DNA from: an uncultured Bacillota bacterium
GTDB lineage: Bacteria; Bacillota; Clostridia; Peptostreptococcales; Anaerovoracaceae
Assembly (NCBI GenBank): GCA_946629205.1
Contig: CAMOXP010000047.1
Coordinates: 1-8,720 of the forward strand
Reading direction: 5' to 3'
DNA length: 8,720 nt
The first letter of the stretch is position 1. Each line of letters opens with the position of its first letter. Of the stretch, positions 1 to 7,039 are shown piece after piece. Both the position numbers and the translations under genes were made by a program. A model generated the notes under the pieces. It did not search any database. It had not been told where the DNA came from and saw only the letters and a program-made list of their open reading frames with translations.

Positions 1-260
1 AACGCCATGATCGCGCCGGACTGGCTGTGCTCGATGCGGTTGACCAGATTGCCGATATCATGCAGATATCCGGCGATCTTCGCCAGTTCGATCAGGCGGT
101 TGTCATATCCCATCGTCTGCAGGATATACCCCGCCTTCTCCGCGACAGACGTCACATGGGGGAAGCTGTGTTCCGTATATCCCAGCTCCGACAGCGCCAC
201 ATCCGCCTGACGTATATATGTATTGATCATTTCATTGGTTCTGATTTCCCTGTAGTTCAT
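1..260 (-). CDS. HD-domain phosphohydrolase-like protein, N-terminal part (cut by window edge)
   Basis: The first 86 codons of a gene that runs off the left edge of the window. The ATG at 260-258 is preceded by an AAGGAG site (275-270) with a 9-nt spacer, which fixes the start. The visible protein begins MNYREIRTNEMINTYIRQAD and carries the HD-superfamily pattern: an early His (H31 or H35), the HD pair H67-D68 in a GYLHDIGN context, and a further His in RIEHSQSGA (H78). These residues usually bind the metal in HD phosphohydrolases; the RIEHSQSGA style resembles small stand-alone bacterial HD proteins of unknown substrate. The rest of the domain is missing, so activity cannot be judged. It lies downstream of the frl operon but is separated from it by a terminator at 327-360, so it is probably a separate unit. 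Domain assignment is fairly sure; function is unknown. Confidence 0.8.
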   Translation of the reverse strand, partial: MNYREIRTNEMINTYIRQADVALSELGYTEHSFPHVTSVAEKAGYILQTMGYDNRLIELAKIAGYLHDIGNLVNRIEHSQSGAIMA

Positions 261-326
261 TCGCGTTCGCTCCTTCCGACTTCGAAATGCTGCTCTGTAT
301 ATAATTTACCACAAACCGCTCCTCAG

Positions 327-360
327 CAAAAGAGCCTTGGAAACGCAATGTTCCCAAGGC
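327..360 (-). terminator. Rho-independent terminator of the pot-frl operon
   Basis: Read on the minus strand, GCCTTGGGAA pairs with TTTCCAAGGC to give a 10-bp stem with one G-U pair and a 7-nt loop (CATTGCG). It is followed at once by TCTTTTG. It sits 32 nt after the frlD stop codon and before the HD-domain gene, as expected for the end of the seven-gene operon. On the plus strand the following bases are not a U tract, so it acts in one direction. Confidence 0.75.
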
Positions 361-392
361 CAGTATTCTTTCCCATATGATTGATGCCCGGC

Positions 393-1181
393 TTACCAGG
401 CTCCTTTGTATCCGATGGTGATCGCAGCGTTCTCTGCACCTTTCCGCATGCAGTCTGTCAGGTCGGCGCCGTCCAGATGGGCGTTGAGGAATCCGGCGAT
501 GTAGCTGTCTCCTGCTCCCATGGTATCTACTACCTCACAGTTTACGATCCCGGAGGCTTCGTATCGTTCCCCTTCCAGGGCAAGACTTCCGCGGCTTCCC
601 CGCATGGCTACCACAACGCTCGGGCCTGCTGCCGCAATGCTTCGCATCTTCTGCCGCAGCTGCTCCTCGTCTGCCTCGTCATCGGAAAAGAAAACGTAAT
701 CCGCGTGCCGGATTCCTTCCTTTCCCTGCGGCAGATCCGGGTAATTCGATGCGTCGTAGGCAATGGGGATCCCCCGCTTCTTCAGGATCGGAAGGAACGG
801 CTCGGTGTATCCCCACAGTCCGGTGACTGCCAGATCGTGCGTTCCGATGAAATCCAGATCCTCTTCCGTCAGTTCCAGCAGGGCGGAAACGCCCGGATCG
901 CTGTCCCCGAACACGCGCTCTCCGCTGATCCGCTGCACATGCGTGATGGCAGTGATTCCCTCCAGCACTTTCACATGGCTCACATCCACGCTTTTGCCCG
1001 CCAGGGAATCGATGATCATCTTTCCGTTTTCGTCGTTTCCCACAGCGCCGATATAGGAGGACGGCGTGCCGAGTCTCCGGAAATACACGGAAACATTCAC
1101 GGGATTGCCTCCCGGATAGCGTTCACCTGTCTCGTCATAGAAATCGACGCAGTTGTCACCGATACATGCGATTCGTTTCAT
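393..1181 (-). CDS. frlD: Fructoselysine 6-kinase (PfkB/ribokinase family)
   Basis: A cytoplasmic kinase predicted to phosphorylate fructoselysine on O6 using ATP, which makes the substrate of the deglycase FrlB. The protein has 262 residues, almost the same as E. coli FrlD (261 as I recall it). Matching landmarks are the N-terminal CIGDNCVDFY, the sugar-binding GGNPVNVSVY (24-33), RVFGDSDPGV (89-98), and the PfkB signature DTMGAGDSYIAGFL (219-232) with anion hole GAGD and catalytic base D225. The C-terminus TIGYKGAW closely mirrors the E. coli ending. The ATG at 1181 follows AAGGAG with a 5-nt spacer and overlaps the frlC stop by 4 bp (ATGA), so translation is probably coupled. It is the last gene of the operon; a terminator follows 32 nt later. 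The close match to E. coli-type FrlD, rather than generic ribokinases, makes the assignment firm. A related Amadori substrate cannot be excluded. Confidence 0.9.
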   Translation of the reverse strand: MKRIACIGDNCVDFYDETGERYPGGNPVNVSVYFRRLGTPSSYIGAVGNDENGKMIIDSLAGKSVDVSHVKVLEGITAITHVQRISGERVFGDSDPGVSALLELTEEDLDFIGTHDLAVTGLWGYTEPFLPILKKRGIPIAYDASNYPDLPQGKEGIRHADYVFFSDDEADEEQLRQKMRSIAAAGPSVVVAMRGSRGSLALEGERYEASGIVNCEVVDTMGAGDSYIAGFLNAHLDGADLTDCMRKGAENAAITIGYKGAW

Positions 1182-1987
1182 AATAACTCCTTTACTCTCT
1201 TGATTGCCAGGGACGCAGCCCCGGTAGGATCGTCCATATACCCCGTTACCAGTTCGATGGTCACGTTCCCATCGTATCCGGCGCTGCGGAAATCTCCGAG
1301 CAGAGTACGCAGATCCATGATACCATCCCCTGGCATAATGTGCGATTCATCCGCGCCGTTGGAATCTGTGAGATGCAGATGCACCATCTTCGGTCCCAAT
1401 ACATGGAGGTATTCTACGGGATCGCGGCCTTGAACGAACGGTACGACGACATCACACATGGCTTTGACGCACGGCAGCTGCCGATCAAACAGGCTGCTGT
1501 AGTCCTCCAGCGTCGTATACCCGTCGGATTCCATCGGCGTTAGATTCTCCAGCAGCAAAGTCACCCCCTGCTTTTGCGCTTCCTCCGAAAGTGGCGCAAG
1601 ACTTCGCAGCAGGCGCTCCTCTCTGCGTTCCGGGCTGAGGTCTCCGCTGTGCCCGATCGAAATCAGCATAGCCTCTGCTCCCAGAAGAGCAGAGGCCTGG
1701 ATCGCTGTTTTCAGATATCGGATGCTGTCCTCCCATTGGGTCCGGTCTCCCATCATATAGTTGAACGGGTAGGCGTTGTGCTCCGGCGTGTAAACACGCA
1801 CCGGCACGCCGTACTGTTCACTGAGATTTCGAACTCTGTCAGCCGCACCTTTCATCAGATCCGGTGCAAAGCCGTGTGGCCGCCCACCCCAGAGTTCGAT
1901 ATAATCATAGCCGAACGATGATGCATCTGCAAATGCCTGTTTGAGATTTGTTCTCTGATACCCGCAGGTAAACAGTCCGAATTCCAT
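1178..1987 (-). CDS. frlC: Fructoselysine 3-epimerase (psicoselysine/fructoselysine)
   Basis: A TIM-barrel sugar epimerase of the AP endonuclease 2-like family, predicted to interconvert psicoselysine and fructoselysine so that the former can also enter the kinase-deglycase route. The 269-residue protein matches remembered E. coli FrlC along its length: LFTCGYQR (5-12), the block GYDYIELWGGRPHGFAPDL (26-44), YTPEHNAYPFN (66-76) and IELVTGYM (244-251). Probable metal ligands of this fold are E147 (LLLEN), D179 (MCDVV), H205 (HLHLTDS) and E245 (TIELV), all present, so the enzyme looks intact. The start at 1987 lies 11 nt after the frlB stop. Only a weak purine run (GAGAGA) precedes it, so initiation may rely on coupling to frlB. 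Its stop overlaps the frlD start by 4 bp. Some frl operons, such as that of B. subtilis, lack this gene. Confidence 0.9.
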   Translation of the reverse strand: MEFGLFTCGYQRTNLKQAFADASSFGYDYIELWGGRPHGFAPDLMKGAADRVRNLSEQYGVPVRVYTPEHNAYPFNYMMGDRTQWEDSIRYLKTAIQASALLGAEAMLISIGHSGDLSPERREERLLRSLAPLSEEAQKQGVTLLLENLTPMESDGYTTLEDYSSLFDRQLPCVKAMCDVVVPFVQGRDPVEYLHVLGPKMVHLHLTDSNGADESHIMPGDGIMDLRTLLGDFRSAGYDGNVTIELVTGYMDDPTGAASLAIKRVKELL

Positions 1988-1998
1988 GATAGATCTCT

Positions 1999-2994
1999 CT
2001 AGTATTCCATCTTACGGTAGTAACGCCGCAGATCCATGTCGTGCCCGGTCTGATCCACAAGGTGCGCATCGATGCGGTCGGTGACTGCATGCATGACCAG
2101 ATGGCTGACTCTGCCGCGGTACGCCTCGGAGATTCCAGTCAGGGCATAGTCCCTGGTGTCGATGACGGTGTAATTGTCACAGACGCGCGGCAGGAATTTT
2201 GCCACACGTTCTCCTAGCGGACGCTGCTTGTCTTCACTGATAAACAGCGTCACCGGAGTATCCTTCTCTACGATTTCCAGCATGCCGTGGAAAAACTCTG
2301 CGGAGTGGATGGATTTGGTTCTGTGCCAGTGCATCTCCTCCCAGTAGCACATCGCATAGGAGTACGTTGCCCCGTAGAGCGTTCCTCCGCCGACGAAATA
2401 GTGCAGCGCGTCATCCTTGTGCGCACTGACGAAATCACGGGCAAAATCATCCGCCGCCTTTTCGGCTTCCACCAGGGCTTCCGGAAGATACTGGTCAAAC
2501 TGCGCGTACATTTCTTCATACTCCGGCAGTTCCCCTGCAAGCATCAGGAACCGGTCCGCAGTGATAAAGAACTTCATCTGTTCGTTGGACTTGTAAGTGA
2601 TACAGTGGTCTACCATTTCCGCAAGCTTCGCGTCGGCTTTGTCGATAAATCCGATGACCTCCGCGCCTGCCTTCTGGACCAGCTGAACAGCCTCAACGAT
2701 TTCCTCGGTCGTTCCCGTAACAGAAGAGATCACCACACAGGTGCCGGGGCCGATCCTCCGGTCGCCTGTGGTGTTGTACTCTGCAGCGTTCATCGCGAAG
2801 ACTTCCATCTCCGTGCGCTCTTTCATGTAGCAAACCACCTGAAGACAGCTTGCCCATGTACCGCCGATTCCCAGGAAACACAGATTTTGCAGTCCTTTGT
2901 TCCAGATACTGTCTACCAGCGGTTCGATTTTCGCACGCAGTGCCAGCGCTCCGCGCACGCTGTCGATTTTTTCTTGCTCTTTGAAATTGATCAA
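1999..2994 (-). CDS. frlB: Fructoselysine-6-phosphate deglycase (SIS-domain)
   Basis: Predicted to split fructoselysine 6-phosphate into glucose 6-phosphate and lysine in the cytoplasm. The 331-residue protein has two SIS folds, about 30-150 and 190-320, as in the GlmS isomerase half. Diagnostic segments are LGIGGTWAS (41-49), SSVTGTTEEIV (90-100; phosphosugar-binding Ser/Thr run), SAEFFHGMLEIVE (231-243) and the ending DLRRYYRKMEY, close to E. coli FrlB's ending. By alignment from memory, E220 and H236 fall where FraB/FrlB enzymes have their catalytic Glu and His, 16 residues apart, so it should be active. The start is TTG (2994-2992): GGGAGG lies 8 nt upstream, and no in-frame ATG occurs between it and the potD stop. 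It begins 17 nt past the end of potD and leads the frl enzymes in the operon. The Salmonella FraB relative acts on fructose-asparagine; a FrlD and FrlC beside it favour lysine. Confidence 0.87.
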   Translation of the reverse strand: MINFKEQEKIDSVRGALALRAKIEPLVDSIWNKGLQNLCFLGIGGTWASCLQVVCYMKERTEMEVFAMNAAEYNTTGDRRIGPGTCVVISSVTGTTEEIVEAVQLVQKAGAEVIGFIDKADAKLAEMVDHCITYKSNEQMKFFITADRFLMLAGELPEYEEMYAQFDQYLPEALVEAEKAADDFARDFVSAHKDDALHYFVGGGTLYGATYSYAMCYWEEMHWHRTKSIHSAEFFHGMLEIVEKDTPVTLFISEDKQRPLGERVAKFLPRVCDNYTVIDTRDYALTGISEAYRGRVSHLVMHAVTDRIDAHLVDQTGHDMDLRRYYRKMEY

Positions 2995-3002
2995 GGTGTT
3001 GT

Positions 3003-3008
3003 CCTCCC
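3003..3008 (-). promoter_or_regulatory. Ribosome binding site that fixes the TTG start of frlB
   Basis: On the minus strand, GGGAGG is followed by an 8-nt spacer and then TTG at 2994. No ATG or GTG with suitable spacing competes with it, so frlB most likely starts at TTG. Confidence 0.7.
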
Positions 3009-3010
3009 GA

Positions 3011-4075
3011 TTACTCCCCGGTATCGACCTTTAATTTCTGATAGTACTTATCATAGATCTTGATGGCATCGCCAACGTCTTCCTGGAAGAAGATGTTTTC
3101 CTTATAGTCGAAGTCGAATGCCGGACCGTTTCTGTATTCCTCAGAAGCTGCAGCTACAGCAGCATCGTTCGGGCAGGAATACGGATTTTCGATCAGGTTC
3201 TTAGCCATCACTTCCGGATCGGTAATGTAGTTCAGGAACGCGTTGGCAGCGTCAACATGCTTCGCTCCCTTCGGGATGACGTACAGGTCGAAGCCGAGCT
3301 GTACCGGGTCTTCTTTGAACGGCGCTACAGTCAGGGTATTGTTGTCGCCCATTGTAGCCATGGCTTCAGCAGTGTTTCCGTCATAGGTCAGCATAGCGGA
3401 AATGGTGCCGTTTACGATGTTGGTTTCTGTGGAACCGTATGCAACAACATTATCATTGTACTTCTTCAGCCATTCATAAGCTTCCGCGATCTCTGACTCC
3501 TCTGTGGAGTTCGGGTCGTATCCGAGCGCGATCAGCGCGATCGGGAACAGGTTGCGTGCTCCGTCTATCGATCCGAGCTGTCCCTTCATTTCCGGCTTGA
3601 TCAGGTCGTTGTAGCAGGTGATCTCGATCGGGCATCTTTCGGTATCGTAAACCACATAGATGTAGTTCATCAGATAAGGGATGCAGTACTTCTGGTTCTC
3701 TTCAGACCAGTACGCCTTGTTGATGTTTTCTGAATTCGGGATCTGGGAAAGATCCAGCTCTTCCAGATAACCGCCATTGATCAGGGATTCCATGTAAGCG
3801 TCACAGGTCATGATCAGGTCGTACTCATCACCGGCGCCTGCCGTCAGCTTGTTCACGGAGTCCGCATTGTCGTTCATGTAGCTAAGGTTGACCTTGATTC
3901 CGGTTTCATTCTCGAAATCAGAAACAACATCATCGGAGAGATAATCACTCCACATGAAGATATTCAGTTCCTTAGACGCGGTGTCCCCGGAATCACCTGA
4001 ATCGCTGCTTCCGCAGGCTGTGAATGCGAACATTACGACAAGCCCGAGGATCAGTGCCAATAGTTTCTTTTTCAT
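3011..4075 (-). CDS. PotD-like substrate-binding lipoprotein of an ABC importer (likely glycated-amine ligand)
   Basis: The extracytoplasmic binding protein of the importer encoded by the three genes before it. The 354 residues start with a lipoprotein signal: MKKK, a hydrophobic stretch, then a lipobox ending FTAC with C21 as the lipidated residue and a Gly/Ser/Asp-rich linker to about 34. The rest is a spermidine/putrescine-binding (PotD/PotF) fold. Against E. coli PotD recalled from memory, W42 and Y45 match Trp34/Tyr37, D263 matches Asp257 and Y299 matches Tyr293. However, Asp168 and Glu171 become G172 and N175, and Trp229 and Trp255 become Y231 and G261. Loss of two acidic polyamine contacts, in an operon with frl enzymes, suggests a ligand other than a simple polyamine, plausibly fructoselysine (inference). 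The ATG follows AGGAGGT with good spacing. It lies 28 nt after potC and 16 nt before frlB. The family is certain; the ligand is not. Confidence 0.88.
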   Translation of the reverse strand: MKKKLLALILGLVVMFAFTACGSSDSGDSGDTASKELNIFMWSDYLSDDVVSDFENETGIKVNLSYMNDNADSVNKLTAGAGDEYDLIMTCDAYMESLINGGYLEELDLSQIPNSENINKAYWSEENQKYCIPYLMNYIYVVYDTERCPIEITCYNDLIKPEMKGQLGSIDGARNLFPIALIALGYDPNSTEESEIAEAYEWLKKYNDNVVAYGSTETNIVNGTISAMLTYDGNTAEAMATMGDNNTLTVAPFKEDPVQLGFDLYVIPKGAKHVDAANAFLNYITDPEVMAKNLIENPYSCPNDAAVAAASEEYRNGPAFDFDYKENIFFQEDVGDAIKIYDKYYQKLKVDTGE

Positions 4076-4103
4076 TTACAAAAACCTCCTCTCAATAAAT
4101 GAT

Positions 4104-4994
4104 TTAATATTCTTCAGCTGCCAAGCGTGCAGCTTGAATTCGTGCGTCACTCTCTGCCATGATCCTCGCTTCCCTCTTGTTATGGATCCTCTGCATGATG
4201 TTCATCACGACCATGCCGAAGAGCATAACGATGACCATGATGGTCGTCAGAGCGTTGATGTCCGGCGTGATACCGGTACGGTTCACTGACAGAATCAGAA
4301 CCGGAAGCGTTGACTGGCTGGCTCCGGCAAGCATGTTGGAGATCATGACATCATCGATGGACAATGTGAAGGACAGGAATGCTGCCGACATGATCCCAGG
4401 CATGATACTTGGAATCGTCACTTTCAGGAACGTCTGGATCCGGTTCGCACCCAGATCCATGGAAGCCTCCTGCAGCGTTTCGTTATCTCCGGTGATCCTG
4501 CCTTTGATGATAATGACCGCATACGGAATGCAGAAGGTGCAGTGTCCGATCACGATCGTGCCCAGGCCGAGTTTGATCCCGACGATCATAAAGATGATCA
4601 GCATAGATACGGCCATGACGACCTCCGGTACAACGATCGGTACGAAGAGCATCATGTTGATGAACCTCTTACCACGGAATTCGAATTTCTTCAGCCCGAT
4701 GCCTCCCAGGACGCCGATGATGACGCTGATGACCGTAGCCAGTATGGCGATGACCAGGGAATATACCAGAGATTCCCACAGATCATGGTTCCCAAAAGAA
4801 AACAGTTTCGGATACCACTCGGTGGTGAATCCCATCCAGGAGTAATTTCTCTTCGCGTCATTGAAGGAGAACAGGATCATCACCAGTACGGGGATATAGA
4901 AGCTGGCGTATACCAGCGCTGCGAATATCGTCCACGGGATCTTCCGTCTGCGGTCCCGCTTCTGTTTGCGGTTCAGTTTTTCTTTCTCAGCCAT
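4104..4994 (-). CDS. PotC-like ABC importer permease
   Basis: An inner-membrane permease of the spermidine/putrescine class and the second half of the transmembrane channel with the PotB-like protein. Its 296 residues hold about six hydrophobic segments: near 21-43, 77-100, 112-138, 145-163, 200-222 and 248-266. The cytoplasmic EAA loop that docks onto the ATPase is clear at 176-195 (EASMDLGANRIQTFLKVTIP). The N-terminus is very basic (KQKRDRRRK, 10-18), as for a cytoplasmic end. The C-terminus runs past the last segment by about 30 charged, probably helical residues, making it longer than E. coli PotC (264 as I recall). The start ATG directly abuts the potB stop (TAGATG), with GGAGGTGG inside the end of potB serving as its ribosome binding site, so the two are probably made in equal amounts. 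Transported substrate is inferred from context only. Confidence 0.9.
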   Translation of the reverse strand: MAEKEKLNRKQKRDRRRKIPWTIFAALVYASFYIPVLVMILFSFNDAKRNYSWMGFTTEWYPKLFSFGNHDLWESLVYSLVIAILATVISVIIGVLGGIGLKKFEFRGKRFINMMLFVPIVVPEVVMAVSMLIIFMIVGIKLGLGTIVIGHCTFCIPYAVIIIKGRITGDNETLQEASMDLGANRIQTFLKVTIPSIMPGIMSAAFLSFTLSIDDVMISNMLAGASQSTLPVLILSVNRTGITPDINALTTIMVIVMLFGMVVMNIMQRIHNKREARIMAESDARIQAARLAAEEY

Positions 4995-5870
4995 CTATAC
5001 CACCTCCATATCTTCCACTTTGGCGAATCTGGAGTACAAGAAGATCATCAGTGCCGTCACTGCCAGCAGAAGCACTGACATCGCCGCGCCCAGCGGCCAG
5101 TTCCGGATCGTTCCGAACTGATTCTTGATGATATTACCGATGTAGAGGACTTTACCGCCGCCCAGCATGTCTGTGATGACGTATGTTCCCAGCGCCGGGA
5201 TGAACGTCAGGATGATCGCCGAGAAGATTCCGGGGAATGTCAGCGGGAGTGTGACCTTCAGCAAAGTCACGCTTGGTTTTGCTCCGAGATCCGCTGACGC
5301 CTCCAAGATCGGCTTTTGCAGTTTTTCGATCGAAGAATACATCGGCAGTACGGCAAACGGCAGGTAGTTGGTGATCAATCCCAGGAGCACCAGTCCATCC
5401 GTAAAGATGAAGGTGATCGGCTTATCGATCATGTGGGTGTTCAGCATGAAGTTGTTCACCGGGCCGTTGGTCTGAAAGATCAGCATCCACGCGTTCAGAC
5501 GCATCAGCGAGTTGGTCCAGAACGGTATCATGAGGAGTGTGATCAGCCTTGAGGCCGTTGCCGGCGGTTTACGTGCAATGTAATAGGCAAAAGGATATCC
5601 GACGATCAGACACGCGATCGTGGTCTCTGCAGCGACCCCAAGACTTTTCACGATTATATGGAAATAGGTGACTTCCATCATCGTCTGATATGACTCCAGA
5701 GACGGTGTGTACTCAACGCCGCCAAAAGTCCCTCTCGTCATAAAACTGATGAAAATGATGAACAGCATGGGAATTGTAACGAATAGAATCATCCAAAGGG
5801 ACACCGGGCCCGCCTGCGCCAGCAAAGGCAGACGGTTCGTTCCCTTCGCTCTGCCTTTTGACGCTGTCAT
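4995..5870 (-). CDS. PotB-like ABC importer permease
   Basis: An inner-membrane permease of the spermidine/putrescine class and partner of the PotC-like protein. Its 291 residues show a basic N-terminus, a first membrane segment at about 24-44, then an external stretch, and further segments near 73-96, 108-130, 156-177, 212-234 and 262-281. The EAA loop lies at 190-209 (EASADLGAKPSVTLLKVTLP). The segment around 121-140 (LMRLNAWMLIFQTNGPVNNF) is typical of PotB/PotH permeases. The ATG overlaps the potA stop by 4 bp (ATGA) and follows AAGGAGG with a 7-nt spacer. Length fits the family (E. coli PotB about 275-285). It belongs with the adjacent ATPase, PotC-like and PotD-like genes as a complete importer; the substrate is inferred from the frl genes downstream. 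Confidence 0.9.
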   Translation of the reverse strand: MTASKGRAKGTNRLPLLAQAGPVSLWMILFVTIPMLFIIFISFMTRGTFGGVEYTPSLESYQTMMEVTYFHIIVKSLGVAAETTIACLIVGYPFAYYIARKPPATASRLITLLMIPFWTNSLMRLNAWMLIFQTNGPVNNFMLNTHMIDKPITFIFTDGLVLLGLITNYLPFAVLPMYSSIEKLQKPILEASADLGAKPSVTLLKVTLPLTFPGIFSAIILTFIPALGTYVITDMLGGGKVLYIGNIIKNQFGTIRNWPLGAAMSVLLLAVTALMIFLYSRFAKVEDMEVV

Positions 5871-6952
5871 GCCTTCGCCTCCTTCTGTTCTCTGTGGATC
5901 GGAACGGACTTCTCCGGCTTCCAGAAAAGATAGACATCCTGTCCTTCGTGCAGGTTTTCGTCCTGCTCAAACGCAGAGATCCGAAGTTCCTTCCCGCTGG
6001 CCGTCAGGGCACTGGTCTTGATGACGGTGCCCATGTTGGTGAAATCGCGGATCGTTGCCTTGAGACTGAAGCTGCCGGCAGGCTCGCTGCTGCATTCCAG
6101 ATACTCTGTTCTCACGGAAATATCGATTTCCTCACCCACTGCAAAACCAACGCCCTTTGTCTGTACTTCACCGTCCGGGGTCGCTACCGTCAGCAGATCG
6201 CCTTCCACCTTCGTCACGGTACCGCCCATGATATTGGATTCACCGATAAAGTCAGCAACGAAGCGGCAGTTTGGTCTGTTGTAGATTTCTGTCGGCTTGT
6301 CGATCTGCAGGATGATCCCATCCTTCATGACAGCGATACGGTCCGACATGGACATGGCCTCTTCCTGATCGTGGGTAACATAGATAAAAGTGATGCCCAG
6401 TTTCTTCTGCAGACGCTTAAGTTCGATCTGCATCTGCTTGCGGAGTTTCAGATCCAGCGCGCCCAGAGGTTCATCGAGCAAAAGCACCCTCGGCTTGTTG
6501 ATCAGCGCTCTGGCAATGGCGATACGTTGCTTTTGCCCGCCGGACAGAGCGTCCGGTTTCCGTTTCTCGTACCCGCTCATCTGGACCAGACGAAGCATCT
6601 CTTCCACATCCTGTTCGATTTCTTCTTTTGGTCTCTTCTTGATTCGGGGTCCGTACGCGATGTTATCGAATACATTCAGATGGGGGAACAGAGAATAACT
6701 CTGAAATACGGTATTGACGTCTCTCTGATATGGCTCCTTCTCGTCGACGCCCTCGCCCTGGACTTCGATACGGCCGCTGCTCGCGTCTTCAAACCCGGCG
6801 ATCATACGAAGGGTCGTTGTTTTCCCGCATCCGGACGGTCCCAGCAGCGTCAGGAATTCTCCCTCCGCCACTTCCAGATCGAGATCCTTCACAACGTGAT
6901 TGTTTCCATACCACTTGTTCACACCCTTCAGTGCCACAATTGCCTTTTCCAA
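5867..6952 (-). CDS. PotA-like ABC importer ATPase
   Basis: The ATP-hydrolysing subunit of the importer, on the cytoplasmic face. With the TTG start at 6952 it has 361 residues. All nucleotide-binding motifs are intact: Walker A GPSGCGKTT (38-46), Q-loop Q84 in VFQSYSLFPHL, signature LSGGQKQR (136-143), Walker B LLLDEP (158-163), D-loop GALD and the switch His in VTHDQEEAM. A C-terminal TOBE-type regulatory domain follows (about 240-355). The architecture matches PotA (E. coli 378 residues as I recall). Start choice: a GTG at 6961 is the first possible codon after an in-frame TGA but has no ribosome binding site. The sequence GAGGTG overlapping that GTG lies 6 nt before TTG 6952, so TTG is preferred; the longer form would add only three residues. 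It is the first gene of the operon and overlaps potB by 4 bp. A strong promoter lies about 70-100 bp upstream. Confidence 0.9.
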   Translation of the reverse strand: MEKAIVALKGVNKWYGNNHVVKDLDLEVAEGEFLTLLGPSGCGKTTTLRMIAGFEDASSGRIEVQGEGVDEKEPYQRDVNTVFQSYSLFPHLNVFDNIAYGPRIKKRPKEEIEQDVEEMLRLVQMSGYEKRKPDALSGGQKQRIAIARALINKPRVLLLDEPLGALDLKLRKQMQIELKRLQKKLGITFIYVTHDQEEAMSMSDRIAVMKDGIILQIDKPTEIYNRPNCRFVADFIGESNIMGGTVTKVEGDLLTVATPDGEVQTKGVGFAVGEEIDISVRTEYLECSSEPAGSFSLKATIRDFTNMGTVIKTSALTASGKELRISAFEQDENLHEGQDVYLFWKPEKSVPIHREQKEAKA

Positions 6953-6958
6953 AACATC

Positions 6959-6964
6959 CACCTC
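6959..6964 (-). promoter_or_regulatory. Ribosome binding site that decides the potA-like start
   Basis: GAGGTG on the minus strand, a perfect match to the anti-Shine-Dalgarno core, lies 6 nt before TTG at 6952. It overlaps the alternative GTG start at 6961, which itself has no upstream site. This argues for TTG initiation of the operon's first gene. Confidence 0.6.
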
Positions 6965-7018
6965 GTTTCACGATTATTCGATTATTCAGAAAGATAAAAG
7001 TGTTGCAATCTTATATAA

Positions 7019-7039
7019 ATAAGTTTATGCTAAACTTAT
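7019..7039. promoter_or_regulatory. Perfect inverted repeat over the operon promoter, likely repressor operator
   Basis: The arms ATAAGTTTA and TAAACTTAT are perfect complements separated by TGC. They cover the -10 and spacer of the leftward promoter. An overlapping smaller dyad, CTTAT-ATAA-ATAAG (7010-7023), shares one ATAAG and covers the predicted transcription start. The size and position suit a dimeric GntR-type repressor, two of which are encoded next door. Which regulator binds is inferred. Confidence 0.6.

Noticed and set aside
290..326. Possible promoter for the HD-domain gene (AT-rich TATACA at 301-296)
   Set aside because: No convincing -35 at 16-18 nt was found, so only the AT-rich stretch can be stated.
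27..380. Plus-strand open frame over the HD-domain gene and the intergenic region
   Set aside because: It is antisense to the HD-domain gene, runs through the terminator at 327-360 and has no recognisable features.
381..1433. Long plus-strand open frame (350 codons) opposite frlD and frlC
   Set aside because: It is antisense to two clearly recognised genes, has no family-like sequence and arises from their codon use.
2287..3063. Plus-strand open frame (258 codons) opposite frlB
   Set aside because: It is a shadow of frlB, with no ribosome site and an unlikely composition.
5858..6997. Long plus-strand open frame (379 codons) opposite the potA-like gene
   Set aside because: It mirrors an ABC ATPase with all motifs intact; the antisense product resembles nothing and has no promoter or ribosome site.
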